A stretch of DNA of 64,000 nt from Streptomyces chartreusis NRRL 3882 (GTDB taxonomy: Bacteria > Actinomycetota > Actinomycetes > Streptomycetales > Streptomycetaceae), in NCBI RefSeq assembly GCF_900236475.1, contig NZ_LT963352.1, positions 3,410,001 to 3,474,000 on the forward strand, in the 5' to 3' direction. The position numbers and the translations under genes are program-made. The notes beneath the pieces are model-generated. The model was not told where the DNA came from. It saw nothing but the letters and a program-made list of their open reading frames with translations, and made no database searches. Within the stretch, counting starts at the first letter, position 1. The number at the start of each line of letters is the position of its first letter. Below, in pieces: positions 25,832 through 35,012 of this stretch.

Positions 25832-27031
25832 ATGACACGCCTCCTGCTGCACACCGCCGTCGCCACCGCCCTGGCCGCCGGCACGCTCGGCCTGACCCAG
25901 CCCGCCCGGACCTCCTCCGCCTCCTCCTCGGACGGCGTGCACACCGTCCGGGTGCCGGACGGTGACCCGCACGAGCGGTCCCTCGCCCCGCGCACCACCG
26001 AGCCGTTCAGCATGGTCGGTGTCACCTGGGACGACCCGGACGCGGCCCTGGACGGCACCGCGCACGTGCGCACCCGCTCCCGCCAGAGCGGCGAATGGAG
26101 CGCGTGGCGCGCACTCGACACCGACGTCCGGACGCCCGAGACCGGCCCCGACCGCCACCGCGCCGGAGTCCGCGGCGGCACCCAGCCGCTGTGGACCGGG
26201 CCTTCGGACGGCGTCCAGGTGCGGGTGTCGGGCGGACGGCTGCCCGACGGGCTGCGCGTCGAACTGGTCGACCCGGACGGCGGATCGGACGCCGTGCACA
26301 CCACGGTCGTCGAACCGGACCTCGTCGAACCGGAGGTCGTCGGGCCGGCCGCCGGTGCGCCGCACGCCGAACGTCCCGCCGTCAGGTCACGTTCCGCCTG
26401 GGGCGCCGACGAGTCCCTCGTGAAGGACCCGCCCACCTACACCACCGGCACCCGTGCGATGTTCGTCCACCACACGGCGGGCACCAACGACTACACCTGC
26501 TCCGAGTCGGCGTCGATCGTGCGCGGCGTGTTCCTCTACCACGTGCGGAGCAACGGCTGGAACGACATCGGCTACCACTTCCTCGTCGACAAGTGCGGCA
26601 CGGTCTTCGAGGGCCGTGCGGGCGGCATGGACAGGCCCGTCCTCGGCGCGCACACCTACGGCTTCAACACCGCCACCAGCAGCGTCTCGGTGCTCGGCGA
26701 CTACAGCAAGACGACCCCGAACACCGCCGTACGCGAGTCGGTCGCCAAGGTCGCGGCCTGGAAGCTCGGCCTGTACGGCATCGACCCGACCGGCACGGTG
26801 GTGCTGACCGCCGGTGCCGACAACGGCAAGTACAAGGCGGGCCAGAAGGCCACGCTGCACCGCGTCTCCGGCCATCGCGACGGCTACCCGACCGAGTGCC
26901 CCGGCCGGCACCTCTACGACGACCTGCCCGAGATCCGCACCCTCGCCGGGAGGGCCGCCAAGCTCGACGAGCCGGCCCCGGAGCAGGCCGGTCCCGGAAC
27001 CGGGGACGCCCCGGTGGGGCTCGCGCGCTGA
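25832..27031 (+). CDS. secreted N-acetylmuramoyl-L-alanine amidase (PGRP)
   Basis: The 399-residue protein has a signal peptide ending near TSSASSS, the same N-terminal ~150-residue beta domain as the preceding amidase (both contain FSxVxVTWxDPDAxLxGTAxVRTR-type sequence) and a C-terminal PGRP amidase domain with FVHHTAG and SGHRDGYPTECPG as zinc-ligand motifs. It lacks the linker and FG-GAP repeats. It lies 114 bp downstream of its paralogue and probably arose by tandem duplication. It acts outside the cell on peptidoglycan. Confidence 0.9.
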   Translation: MTRLLLHTAVATALAAGTLGLTQPARTSSASSSDGVHTVRVPDGDPHERSLAPRTTEPFSMVGVTWDDPDAALDGTAHVRTRSRQSGEWSAWRALDTDVRTPETGPDRHRAGVRGGTQPLWTGPSDGVQVRVSGGRLPDGLRVELVDPDGGSDAVHTTVVEPDLVEPEVVGPAAGAPHAERPAVRSRSAWGADESLVKDPPTYTTGTRAMFVHHTAGTNDYTCSESASIVRGVFLYHVRSNGWNDIGYHFLVDKCGTVFEGRAGGMDRPVLGAHTYGFNTATSSVSVLGDYSKTTPNTAVRESVAKVAAWKLGLYGIDPTGTVVLTAGADNGKYKAGQKATLHRVSGHRDGYPTECPGRHLYDDLPEIRTLAGRAAKLDEPAPEQAGPGTGDAPVGLAR

Positions 27032-27032
27032 G

Positions 27033-27428
27033 CTACCGCGGGGGCGCGGCCGTCGTCGCGTCCCGGCACAGCAGCCGCAGCGAGCCGTGCCCGGCGTAAC
27101 AGCGGCGGGCCTCGTCGATCGGGTCCCAGAGGCGTCCGTCGGGGGTGCGGATCCAGTGGTCGCCGCCCGTCGCCCACCACTCGGCCCCGGTCTGACGCGC
27201 CATCACCTCACCGGCGTAGGCCCCGAACCCGCGCAGCACCTCCTGCACGGCGGCGTACGGCGCTCCTTCCCGCCGTATCCCCTCGATCATCCGGTCGATG
27301 CTCCACAGACTCTGTGCCGAGTAGTCGAGGCGCAGCCGTGCTCCCTCGCGCATCGTCGCCACCGTGTCCGCCGCCCACCGCAGCGGCTTCGCCGCGGCCG
27401 AGGGCCTGGTTTCCGCTTGAGTCGTCAC
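27033..27428 (-). CDS. uncharacterised small protein
   Basis: The 131-residue protein from GTG 27428 has no membrane segment or signal. It contains DYSAQSLWSIDRMIEGIRR, GFGAYAGEVMARQTGAEW and TPDGRLWDPIDEA, which look like a globular domain related to DUF3806-like or similar Streptomyces-specific proteins; I do not recognise a function. It converges on the second amidase gene with one base between stops. Codon use is normal, so it is likely a real gene. Confidence 0.6.
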   Translation of the reverse strand: MTTQAETRPSAAAKPLRWAADTVATMREGARLRLDYSAQSLWSIDRMIEGIRREGAPYAAVQEVLRGFGAYAGEVMARQTGAEWWATGGDHWIRTPDGRLWDPIDEARRCYAGHGSLRLLCRDATTAAPPR

Positions 27429-27580
27429 ACCCGGGAAAGCGCTGCGGCATGACGTTTCGTCACACGGAATCGGCGACTTCCCCGAAGCGGCGCAGGACCG
27501 CCCCACCTCACCCAAGGGACCGTCACAGGACTCTCCCAGGAATGGGGTTTGGGCCGGTCAGGGGCTCGGCGCCCGGTCCG

Positions 27581-28135
27581 TCAGCCCTGTTGCCGGCTCC
27601 GGCGCGAGACGACCGCGCGCAGTACCCGACGTCCCTCGGTCGACACCTCCAGCGCCCGCCGCAGCCCGGCCGGACCGTGACCGGCCAGGACCTCCAGGAC
27701 GGTGATCTGGCGGCGCAGTTCCGCGGCGACGAGCGGCGACATGCCCTCCGTACGGCCCTCGCGGCGCACGGTGACCGACGAGGCGTCGTCCTCGGCGGTG
27801 TCGAGGAGGCGGTGGATCTGGAGGGAGGCGACGGAGCAGGCGTCGGCCCACACCCGTACCCCCGCGGGGGACAGCTCGGCGGGAGCGGCCTCGAGCATCC
27901 GGTGGGCGAGCACGGCCGCCTCGTCCCCGGTGCCGGCCGCGTCCAGCTTTCCGCGCGCCTGCTCCAGCCCCTCACCCCAGTCGCCGGTACCGGCGCCGTC
28001 GGTGAGGCTCGCCCACAGCGGCCGCAGGATCTCGTCGTCGCCGCCCAGCAGGGGCACGCACCGATCCAGACAAGCCAGCCCGCTCGCGGCCAGCCCGCGT
28101 TCGTCGGCCTGTGCGATCAACTCCACCAGGCTCAT
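27581..28135 (-). CDS. uncharacterised protein
   Basis: The 184-residue protein from ATG 28135 (GGAGGGAGG upstream) is predicted to be all-helical and soluble. It shows no catalytic motif. A basic C-terminus (RRVLRAVVSRRSRQQG) is notable. It lies on the same strand as the small protein 150 bp downstream and the next uncharacterised gene upstream. I do not recognise its family. Confidence 0.6.
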   Translation of the reverse strand: MSLVELIAQADERGLAASGLACLDRCVPLLGGDDEILRPLWASLTDGAGTGDWGEGLEQARGKLDAAGTGDEAAVLAHRMLEAAPAELSPAGVRVWADACSVASLQIHRLLDTAEDDASSVTVRREGRTEGMSPLVAAELRRQITVLEVLAGHGPAGLRRALEVSTEGRRVLRAVVSRRSRQQG

Positions 28136-28242
28136 CCACGCCTCCCTCCGCGGGCCTTGCAGGGGCCCTACCAGGCCGCTTCCAGCCCTCACCCCTCACG
28201 GAACCCGCACTTCCCCTTACTGCGCGCAACGGCCCCGGAACG

Positions 28243-28749
28243 TCACAGGGGCACGACGCCCAGTCGGTCGAGGAAGCGGAAGAAGAGGTTTTCAGCCAGA
28301 GGATCAGGGTCTGAAGTGAGTACGTCCACCAGCGTGTCGGCGTTCACTTCGTGCCCGGCCTCGGCGGCCCAGCGGACCGCGTGCTCGGCGGCGTCGCGGG
28401 GTTCGAGGAAGTAGTCCTCCAGTGTGAGGCCCTCCCGGCCGGCGCCCAGGTACCCGGCCATGGCGGCCCGGGCGAGGCAGGTCGTCCACGTGCCGCTGTC
28501 CGGCGCCGCGGCCTCCAGCACCACGCACTCGCTGTTCATCACGTACCCGAACAGCGCGGGCGCCCCGGTCTCCCGGGCGAGGGCGTTCATGTTCCCGACG
28601 TCGCCGTCGCTGCTCGGGTACTCCCAAACCTGCCACCCGCCCGGTGCCGAGGTGCGCCGCACCATCCCGTCCGTCGCCCCCGCCAGTGCGTCCAGCTCCG
28701 CCAGCGGCCGCTCCCCACGGCCCACGACGAAGTACCCCCAGTAGCCCAT
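28243..28749 (-). CDS. uncharacterised protein
   Basis: The 168-residue protein starts at ATG 28749 with MGYWGYFVVGRGERPL. It is acidic and soluble, with no signal or membrane segment. The pattern (short N-terminal strand, WQVWEYP, then helices) resembles small Streptomyces immunity/regulatory-type proteins of unknown function, but no firm assignment is possible. It lies downstream of the hexosaminidase gene, separated by a hairpin. Confidence 0.6.
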   Translation of the reverse strand: MGYWGYFVVGRGERPLAELDALAGATDGMVRRTSAPGGWQVWEYPSSDGDVGNMNALARETGAPALFGYVMNSECVVLEAAAPDSGTWTTCLARAAMAGYLGAGREGLTLEDYFLEPRDAAEHAVRWAAEAGHEVNADTLVDVLTSDPDPLAENLFFRFLDRLGVVPL

Positions 28750-28802
28750 GCTCCGGTTCCCCCCGGCATATTCGATTCGGCTCGCGTCAGAAGACCACCA
28801 CA

Positions 28803-28830
28803 CCCGTACGGCAGTTCGCAGCCGTACGGG
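28803..28830 (-). terminator. hairpin after hexosaminidase gene
   Basis: CCCGTACGGC (28803-28812) and GCCGTACGGG (28821-28830) form a perfect 10-bp stem with an 8-base loop just past the hexosaminidase stop codon. Confidence 0.65.
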
Positions 28831-28845
28831 CCAATTCGTGTGCGG

Positions 28846-30516
28846 TCAGCCGAGCCTGTCCGCAAGCGCCCGGAACTCCGCCCAGGACAGCTCGGGCCGG
28901 CCCGGGTCCCACAGCTTCTGGACGGTCGCCCGCAGCGGCATGCGGATCCCGGCCGCCACCTGGTCCTGCGTCTGCGCGTCCGGGACGTCGCCCCAGACGG
29001 CGAAGGACCCGCCGAGGATCTGCCCGTCGTAGCGCTCCGGCACGGCCGCCGTGCCGCGCAGCACCCGGGGCGTCCACTGCTCGTAGATCCGCTGCCCCGT
29101 CGGATAGACGAAGGTCTGCGGCTCGCCGAGCACGTAGTACAGGAACTCGTCGTTGTAGTTGATCACCTTCCGGCCCTCGCCCAGGTACTCCGCGGGCTGC
29201 CGGGCGCCGATCTCCTTGCCGGTCCAGTAGGCGACCTGGATGTCCCTGGCGGCCTTGACGGAGGTGTCCCGGAAGAAGCCGTCGTTCCACGCGCGCGGGG
29301 TGCGCTGGTGCTTGCGGACGGTGGCGGCCCGGTCGTTGAGCCAGCCGGTGGTGAGGTCGGCGACCGTCGCCCCGGAGCCGTACTTCTCCCGCGCGGCGGC
29401 GGCCAGCTGCGGGAACGACGCCTCCGGGTCGGAGCGCACCAGTGCCTGGTACTCGTCGCCGCCGAGGTGCCACGGCCCGCCCGGGAACAGGTCGGCGTAC
29501 TCGTTCAGCAGATCGTCGACGATCGCGGCGCTCTCGCTCTCGGAGATGTCGATGGCCCCCTGCACCGCCGATCCCCGCCCGGTGCGCAGCTGGAGGTCGG
29601 GGTGGGCGGCGAGGACCGCGCCGAGGTGCCCCGGGGAGTCGATCTCTGGCACGACGGTGATGTGGCGGCTCTCCGCGAGGTCGACGATCTTCCGCACCTG
29701 CGCCTTGGTCAGATGCTGCTCGGACACGATCTCCGGATGCGAGTCGGACTCGATCCGGAATCCCTGGTCGTCGGAGAAGTGCAGACCGAGCTGGTTGAAC
29801 TTCAGATCGCCCAGCTCCCGGATCCGGTCCTCGATCCAGCCGGCCGTGTAGTTCTTGCGGGCGATGTCCAGCATGAACCCGCGCTCCGGCTTGGCCGGCT
29901 CGTCCCGCACCACGCCCTCGGGCGCCGTGCCGCCGTCGTGCACTTCCTGCTTGAGGGTGCGGGTGCCGTAGAAGACGCCCGCGTCGGCGGGCCCGCTGAT
30001 CTCCACCCGCCCGTCGCGCACGGTCATGACGTACGACTCGGGATTCGCCTTCTTGCCGTCGTCCAGCGTCAGCCGTACGTCCCCGGCGCGCCGGTCGTCC
30101 TTCTCGCCCTCGTACGTCAGCCCGAGCTCACCGGCGATCAGCCGGCCCTCGTCGGCCAGCGCCGGGTCGTCCACGACGACGCGGTCCCCGCTCGCGGGGC
30201 GCCAGCCCGGGCCGCGGGCCGCGGTGTGCTCGCGCACGGCGGGGATCGTCTGCGGCGCCTGGGACAGGGCGTACGAGCGGCTCGGACTCGGGCCGTCCTC
30301 CGGGGAGGTGCCGTGCGGGGCGGCCGCGGTCCGGTCCTGGGAGGGTCTGGCCTCCGGCCCGGTGGTCCCGCCGTCGCCGCCCGAGGCCGCCCAGAGCCCC
30401 AGACTCACCCCGGCCGCGACCACGACCAGGGCGACGGCCGTGGCCACGACCAGCACCTGCCACTGCTTCCCCGGCTTTCCCTGCTTCGCCGAACCCCGGC
30501 GCTTGTGCTGACTCAC
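28846..30516 (-). CDS. beta-N-acetylhexosaminidase, GH20, membrane-anchored
   Basis: The 556-residue protein has one N-terminal transmembrane/signal segment (residues ~19-44), a Ser/Pro linker, a GH20b alpha/beta domain (~100-215) and a GH20 TIM barrel. The catalytic Asp-Glu pair is in HLGGDEY (Asp354-Glu355). Retaining GH20 enzymes use substrate-assisted catalysis to release terminal GlcNAc or GalNAc from chitin or wall fragments. No lipobox is seen, so it may be anchored by its N-terminal helix. ATG start. Confidence 0.9.
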   Translation of the reverse strand: MSQHKRRGSAKQGKPGKQWQVLVVATAVALVVVAAGVSLGLWAASGGDGGTTGPEARPSQDRTAAAPHGTSPEDGPSPSRSYALSQAPQTIPAVREHTAARGPGWRPASGDRVVVDDPALADEGRLIAGELGLTYEGEKDDRRAGDVRLTLDDGKKANPESYVMTVRDGRVEISGPADAGVFYGTRTLKQEVHDGGTAPEGVVRDEPAKPERGFMLDIARKNYTAGWIEDRIRELGDLKFNQLGLHFSDDQGFRIESDSHPEIVSEQHLTKAQVRKIVDLAESRHITVVPEIDSPGHLGAVLAAHPDLQLRTGRGSAVQGAIDISESESAAIVDDLLNEYADLFPGGPWHLGGDEYQALVRSDPEASFPQLAAAAREKYGSGATVADLTTGWLNDRAATVRKHQRTPRAWNDGFFRDTSVKAARDIQVAYWTGKEIGARQPAEYLGEGRKVINYNDEFLYYVLGEPQTFVYPTGQRIYEQWTPRVLRGTAAVPERYDGQILGGSFAVWGDVPDAQTQDQVAAGIRMPLRATVQKLWDPGRPELSWAEFRALADRLG

Positions 30517-30740
30517 ATCGCCAACCTAAGACCCCCTGCCACCCTGCGCGCGTCCACCACGCGTGCCGAAACTCTCTCTCCCGGGTGAAATTCGGGCATC
30601 CGTCGGACACGTCATGGTCGTACTCGATAGCGTGACGTCACATCCCTCACAACATGCCCTGCCGACACACGTGACGCCCACGAGGACCCACGCTGCCTGC
30701 GCACCGTCTCCCAGACCTCCCCGGCCGACTCGCCATACCG

Positions 30741-31214
30741 GTGGAGCGCTTCAACGCGGCCTCCGAGGAGGCCCTGGAGCAGACGCTCCTCTCCTGCCTG
30801 CGCAGCCCCCGCTGGTCCCGGCGTGTCGCGGAACACCGCCCCTATCCGGACCTGGCCTCCCTGCTGGCCGCGGCGGACGAGGCGGCCTACGACCTGACCT
30901 GGCCCGACCTGACGGAGGCCCTGGCAGCCGAGTCCCTGCCGCCCCTCCCGCCCGGCACGTACTCCGCGGCCCACACGGCCCTCAGCGCGGCCCACGCCGC
31001 CTATGAGGCCCGCTTCGGACACGTGTTCGTCATCTGCCTGGACGGTGTGCCCCCGGCCGAGACCCTGGACCGCCTCCTGGAGGCCATCCGGTCACGATTG
31101 ACCAACGATCCGGAGGAGGAGCGGGCAGTGACGGCGGACGAACTCCGGCGCCTCGCGAGGGGACGTCTGCTGACCGCCCTCAGGGGCGCGGGGAACTGCG
31201 CGATCAACCACTGA
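30741..31214 (+). CDS. OHCU-decarboxylase-like protein lacking catalytic residues
   Basis: The 157-residue protein matches the 2-oxo-4-hydroxy-4-carboxy-5-ureidoimidazoline decarboxylase (UraD) fold: MERFNAASEEALEQTLLSC, RSPRWSRRVAEHRPYPDL and AAYEARFGHVFVIC. In active UraD, a catalytic histidine sits in an HPRIG-type motif followed by an Glu-Gln pair; here that stretch reads AAESLPPLPPGTYSAAH, shortened and without them. It may be inactive or binding-only. The GTG at 30741 lacks a ribosome binding site; an in-frame CTG at 30693 behind GAGGA is a possible unusual start. Its last ~10 codons are formed by a dispersed intergenic repeat. Confidence 0.7.
   Translation: MERFNAASEEALEQTLLSCLRSPRWSRRVAEHRPYPDLASLLAAADEAAYDLTWPDLTEALAAESLPPLPPGTYSAAHTALSAAHAAYEARFGHVFVICLDGVPPAETLDRLLEAIRSRLTNDPEEERAVTADELRRLARGRLLTALRGAGNCAINH
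31182..31203 (+). repeat. copy 1 of a 22-bp dispersed repeat
   Basis: A GGGGCGCGGGGAACTGCG-containing element is identical over 22 bases to the complement of 50252-50273. It is inside the 3' end of the UraD-like gene. This sequence type is common between genes in streptomycetes. Confidence 0.7.
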
Positions 31215-31435
31215 CGGCCCGCACCCGGCAGGCCCCGGGGAACCCCGATACCCCCTGCCCGCGCTAGCCCACCTGTACCTCTTTGCATGCCAGTTTGATC
31301 ACACCCCGGGACCCCGGCTCAGCCCAGCGGCAGCGCATCGCTACGATGCTGGGGGCCGGTGGACCGTACCCGGCCGGGCCCGACCGACACACCAAGCCGG
31401 CGCGGCCCCAATCCCCGCTCCCGGAGGAAACTTCC

Positions 31436-31816
31436 GTGCCGGCTGGAACGCTGTACCGCGGCCGGGAAGGAATGTGGTCCTGGGTGGCTCACCGAGTCAC
31501 CGGCGTCCTCATCTTCTTCTTCCTGTTCGTTCACGTGCTGGACACCGCTCTCGTCCGCGTGTCCCCTGAGGCCTACGACAACGTCGTGGCCACGTACAAG
31601 ACGCCGATCGTCGCGCTGCTGGAGTACGGCCTCGTCGCCGCCATCCTCTTCCACGCGCTCAACGGTCTGCGCGTCATCGCCGTCGACTTCTGGATCAAGG
31701 GCGCCCGGTACCAGAAGCAGATGCTCTGGACCGTCGTCGCCCTGTGGGTCGTGCTGATGCTCGGGGCGATCTACCCCGTCCTCGGCCACGCCGCTCGTGA
31801 ACTGTTCGGGAGCTGA
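31436..31816 (+). CDS. sdhC: succinate dehydrogenase cytochrome b556 subunit
   Basis: The 126-residue protein has three transmembrane helices; the first follows SWVAHRVTGVLIFFFLFVH, with the conserved His of the SdhC heme b/quinone-site signature, and FHALNGLR carries a second conserved His. It anchors complex II in the membrane and passes electrons to menaquinone. GTG 31436 has GGAGGA eight bases upstream; upstream readings are not membrane-protein-like. First gene of sdhCDAB. Confidence 0.93.
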   Translation: MPAGTLYRGREGMWSWVAHRVTGVLIFFFLFVHVLDTALVRVSPEAYDNVVATYKTPIVALLEYGLVAAILFHALNGLRVIAVDFWIKGARYQKQMLWTVVALWVVLMLGAIYPVLGHAARELFGS

Positions 31817-31821
31817 CGCCA

Positions 31822-32304
31822 ATGTCCACGACTGAGAAGACCGCCGCCGGCGTCGGCCCCGTCGAGGGTGGCGCCGTCTACACCGTCGACAACCCCGCGC
31901 CCTTCATCGAGGCCCCGCGCAAGCGCACCAAGAAGACCCCGAAGTCCACCCGGGGCAACTTCGAGCTGGCCGCCTGGCTGTTCATGCGCCTGTCGGGCGT
32001 GGTGCTGGTCGTGCTGGTCCTCGGCCACCTGCTGATCCAGCTGGTGCTGGACGGCGGTGTGTCCAAGATCGGCTTCGCCTTCGTGGCGGGCCGCTGGGCG
32101 AGCCCCTTCTGGCAGGTCTGGGACCTGCTGATGCTGTGGCTCGCGATGCTGCACGGCGCCAACGGCCTGCGCACGGTCATCAACGACTACGCGGAGCGCG
32201 CGAACACCCGGCTGTGGCTCAAGGGCCTGCTCTACACCGCCACGGTGTTCACCATCCTGCTGGGCACGCTGGTGATCTTCACCTTCGACCCGAACATCCG
32301 CTAG
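31822..32304 (+). CDS. sdhD: succinate dehydrogenase hydrophobic anchor subunit
   Basis: The 160-residue protein has a hydrophilic ~45-residue start and three transmembrane helices, with [19 protein letters not shown] and [10 protein letters not shown] carrying the conserved heme-ligand type histidines. With SdhC it forms the membrane anchor of succinate:menaquinone oxidoreductase. It starts five bases after sdhC. Confidence 0.92.
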   Translation: MSTTEKTAAGVGPVEGGAVYTVDNPAPFIEAPRKRTKKTPKSTRGNFELAAWLFMRLSGVVLVVLVLGHLLIQLVLDGGVSKIGFAFVAGRWASPFWQVWDLLMLWLAMLHGANGLRTVINDYAERANTRLWLKGLLYTATVFTILLGTLVIFTFDPNIR

Positions 32305-32323
32305 GCACGGGGCTGCGAAAATC

Positions 32324-34078
32324 ATGAAGATCCACAAGTACGACACCGTCATCGTCGGCGCCGGTGGCGCCGGTATGCGCGCCGCCATCGAGTCGACGAA
32401 GCGCAGCCGCACCGCCGTGCTCACCAAGCTCTACCCCACCCGCTCCCACACGGGCGCCGCGCAGGGCGGCATGGCCGCCGCGCTGGCCAACGTGGAGGAG
32501 GACAACTGGGAGTGGCACACCTTCGACACGGTCAAGGGCGGTGACTACCTGGTCGACCAGGACGCCGCCGAGATCCTGGCGAAGGAGGCCATCGACTCCG
32601 TCCTCGACCTGGAGAAGATGGGCCTGCCGTTCAACCGCACTCCGAACGGCACCATCGACCAGCGCCGCTTCGGCGGTCACAGCCGGAACCACGGCGAGGC
32701 CCCGGTCCGCCGCTCCTGCTACGCGGCCGACCGCACCGGCCACATGATCCTCCAGACGCTGTACCAGAACTGCGTCAAGGAGGGCGTGGAGTTCTACAAC
32801 GAGTTCTACGTCCTGGACCAGCTGATCACCGAGGTCGACGGCGTGAAGCGCTCGGCCGGTGTGGTGGCCTACGAGCTCGCCACCGGCGAGATCCACGTCT
32901 TCCAGGCGAAGGCCGTGATCTACGCGTCCGGCGGCTGCGGCAAGTTCTTCAAGGTGACGTCAAACGCGCACACGCTGACCGGTGACGGCCAGGCGGCCGT
33001 CTACCGCCGGGGCATCCCGCTGGAGGACATGGAGTTCTTCCAGTTCCACCCGACCGGCATCTGGCGCATGGGCATCCTCCTGACGGAGGGCGCCCGCGGT
33101 GAGGGCGGCATCCTCCGCAACAAGGACGGCGAGCGCTTCATGGAGAAGTACGCGCCGGTCATGAAGGACCTGGCGTCCCGTGACGTCGTGTCCCGCTCCA
33201 TCTACACGGAGATCCGGGAAGGCCGCGGCTGCGGCCCCGAGGGCGACCACGTCTACCTCGACCTCACCCACCTCCCGCCGGAGCAGCTGGACGCCAAGCT
33301 GCCCGACATCACGGAGTTCGCGCGGACGTACCTCGGCATCGAGCCGTACACGGACCCGATCCCGATCCAGCCCACCGCGCACTACGCGATGGGCGGCATC
33401 CCGACGAACGTCGAGGGTGAGGTCCTGGCGGACAACACCACCGTCGTCCCGGGCCTGTACGCGGCCGGCGAGGTCGCCTGCGTGTCGGTGCACGGCGCGA
33501 ACCGCCTCGGCACGAACTCGCTCCTGGACATCAACGTCTTCGGCAAGCGGGCCGGCATCGCCGCGGCCGAGTACTCCCAGACGGCGGACTTCGTCGAGCT
33601 GCCGGAGAACCCGGCCGAGTTCGTGATGGAGCAGGTGGAGCGGCTGCGTGACTCCACCGGCACCGAGCGCGTGACGACGCTGCGCCGTGAGCTGCAGGAG
33701 ACCATGGACGCCAACGTCATGGTGTTCCGCACCGAGCAGACCATCAAGACGGCGGTCGAGAAGATCGCGGAGCTGCGCGAGCGCTACAAGAACGTCTCGA
33801 TCCAGGACAAGGGCAAGCGGTTCAACACGGACCTGCTGGAGGCCATCGAGCTGGGTAACCTGCTCGACCTCGCCGAGGTCATGGCGGTCTCCGCGCTCGC
33901 CCGCAAGGAGTCCCGCGGCGGTCACTACCGCGAGGACTACCCGAACCGCGACGACGTCAACTTCATGCGGCACACCATGGCGTACCGCGAGGTCGGCGCC
34001 GACGGCTCCGAAACCGTCCGTCTCGACTACAAGCCGGTCGTCCAGACCCGCTACCAGCCGATGGAGCGTAAGTACTGA
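32324..34078 (+). CDS. sdhA: succinate dehydrogenase flavoprotein subunit
   Basis: The 584-residue protein oxidises succinate to fumarate in the TCA cycle. It has the N-terminal FAD fold ([15 protein letters not shown]), the flavinylation histidine in SHTGAAQGG (His42), the active-site arginine region ([13 protein letters not shown]) and the C-terminal helical domain. Length is typical for actinobacterial SdhA. Its TGA overlaps the sdhB ATG by one base. Confidence 0.96.
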   Translation: MKIHKYDTVIVGAGGAGMRAAIESTKRSRTAVLTKLYPTRSHTGAAQGGMAAALANVEEDNWEWHTFDTVKGGDYLVDQDAAEILAKEAIDSVLDLEKMGLPFNRTPNGTIDQRRFGGHSRNHGEAPVRRSCYAADRTGHMILQTLYQNCVKEGVEFYNEFYVLDQLITEVDGVKRSAGVVAYELATGEIHVFQAKAVIYASGGCGKFFKVTSNAHTLTGDGQAAVYRRGIPLEDMEFFQFHPTGIWRMGILLTEGARGEGGILRNKDGERFMEKYAPVMKDLASRDVVSRSIYTEIREGRGCGPEGDHVYLDLTHLPPEQLDAKLPDITEFARTYLGIEPYTDPIPIQPTAHYAMGGIPTNVEGEVLADNTTVVPGLYAAGEVACVSVHGANRLGTNSLLDINVFGKRAGIAAAEYSQTADFVELPENPAEFVMEQVERLRDSTGTERVTTLRRELQETMDANVMVFRTEQTIKTAVEKIAELRERYKNVSIQDKGKRFNTDLLEAIELGNLLDLAEVMAVSALARKESRGGHYREDYPNRDDVNFMRHTMAYREVGADGSETVRLDYKPVVQTRYQPMERKY

Positions 34079-34857
34079 TGGCTACCCCCGTTCTGGACAA
34101 GTCGGACGCGGCCGGAAAGCCCGAGCCCGGCTTCGCCGACTCCCCCTACATCACGGTCACCTTCCGCATCCGCCGGTTCAACCCGGAGGTCGCGGCGGAG
34201 GCCAGCTGGGAAGACTTCCAGCTGGAGATCGACCCGAAGGAGCGCGTCCTCGACGCCCTCCACAAGATCAAGTGGGACCTCGACGGCACGCTGACGTTCC
34301 GCCGCTCCTGCGCGCACGGCATCTGCGGCTCGGACGCGATGCGGATCAACGGCAAGAACCGCCTTGCCTGCAAGACGCTGATCAAGGACATCAACCCCGA
34401 GAAGCCGATCACGGTCGAGGCCATAAAGGGCCTGACGGTCCTGAAGGACCTGGTCGTGGACATGGAGCCGTTCTTCCAGGCGTACCGGGACGTCATGCCC
34501 TTCCTCATCACGAAGGACACGAACGAGCCCACGCGCGAGCGTCTGCAGTCGGCCGAGGACCGCGAGCGCTTCGACGACACGACGAAGTGCATCCTCTGCG
34601 CGGCCTGCACCACGTCGTGCCCGGTCTTCTGGAACGACGGCCAGTACTTCGGCCCGGCCGCGATCGTCAACGCGCACCGCTTCATCTTCGACTCGCGTGA
34701 CGAGGCGGGCGAACAGCGCCTGGAGATCCTCAACGACCGCGACGGCGTCTGGCGCTGCCGCACGACCTTCAACTGCACGGACGCCTGCCCGCGCGGCATC
34801 GAGGTCACGAAGGCGATCGCCGAGGTGAAGCGAGCGCTGATCACGCGCCGCTACTGA
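34078..34857 (+). CDS. sdhB: succinate dehydrogenase iron-sulfur subunit
   Basis: The 259-residue protein carries the three clusters of complex II: [2Fe-2S] in SCAHGICGSDAM, [4Fe-4S] in CILCAACTTSCP and [3Fe-4S] in CTDACPRGI. It passes electrons from SdhA FAD to the membrane anchor. It overlaps sdhA by one base and is followed by a strong hairpin, marking the operon end. Confidence 0.96.
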   Translation: MATPVLDKSDAAGKPEPGFADSPYITVTFRIRRFNPEVAAEASWEDFQLEIDPKERVLDALHKIKWDLDGTLTFRRSCAHGICGSDAMRINGKNRLACKTLIKDINPEKPITVEAIKGLTVLKDLVVDMEPFFQAYRDVMPFLITKDTNEPTRERLQSAEDRERFDDTTKCILCAACTTSCPVFWNDGQYFGPAAIVNAHRFIFDSRDEAGEQRLEILNDRDGVWRCRTTFNCTDACPRGIEVTKAIAEVKRALITRRY

Positions 34858-34878
34858 GGCCGTCTGCCGTACGGCTGT

Positions 34879-34911
34879 GAGGGCCCTGTTTCCGCTGGAA
34901 ACAGGGCCCTC
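34879..34911 (+). terminator. sdh operon terminator
   Basis: A perfect 15-bp stem (GAGGGCCCTGTTTCC and its complement) with a GCT loop lies 21 bases past sdhB. It is the strongest hairpin in the window. Confidence 0.85.
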
Positions 34912-35012
34912 GGGCATATGCCACACTCACGGGTGAACATGGCTGCGAAGGACGCAATGACGTCGTCCGACCTACGATGATGCTCTCGACACCAGCCCCC
35001 AGGAGGCACCTG

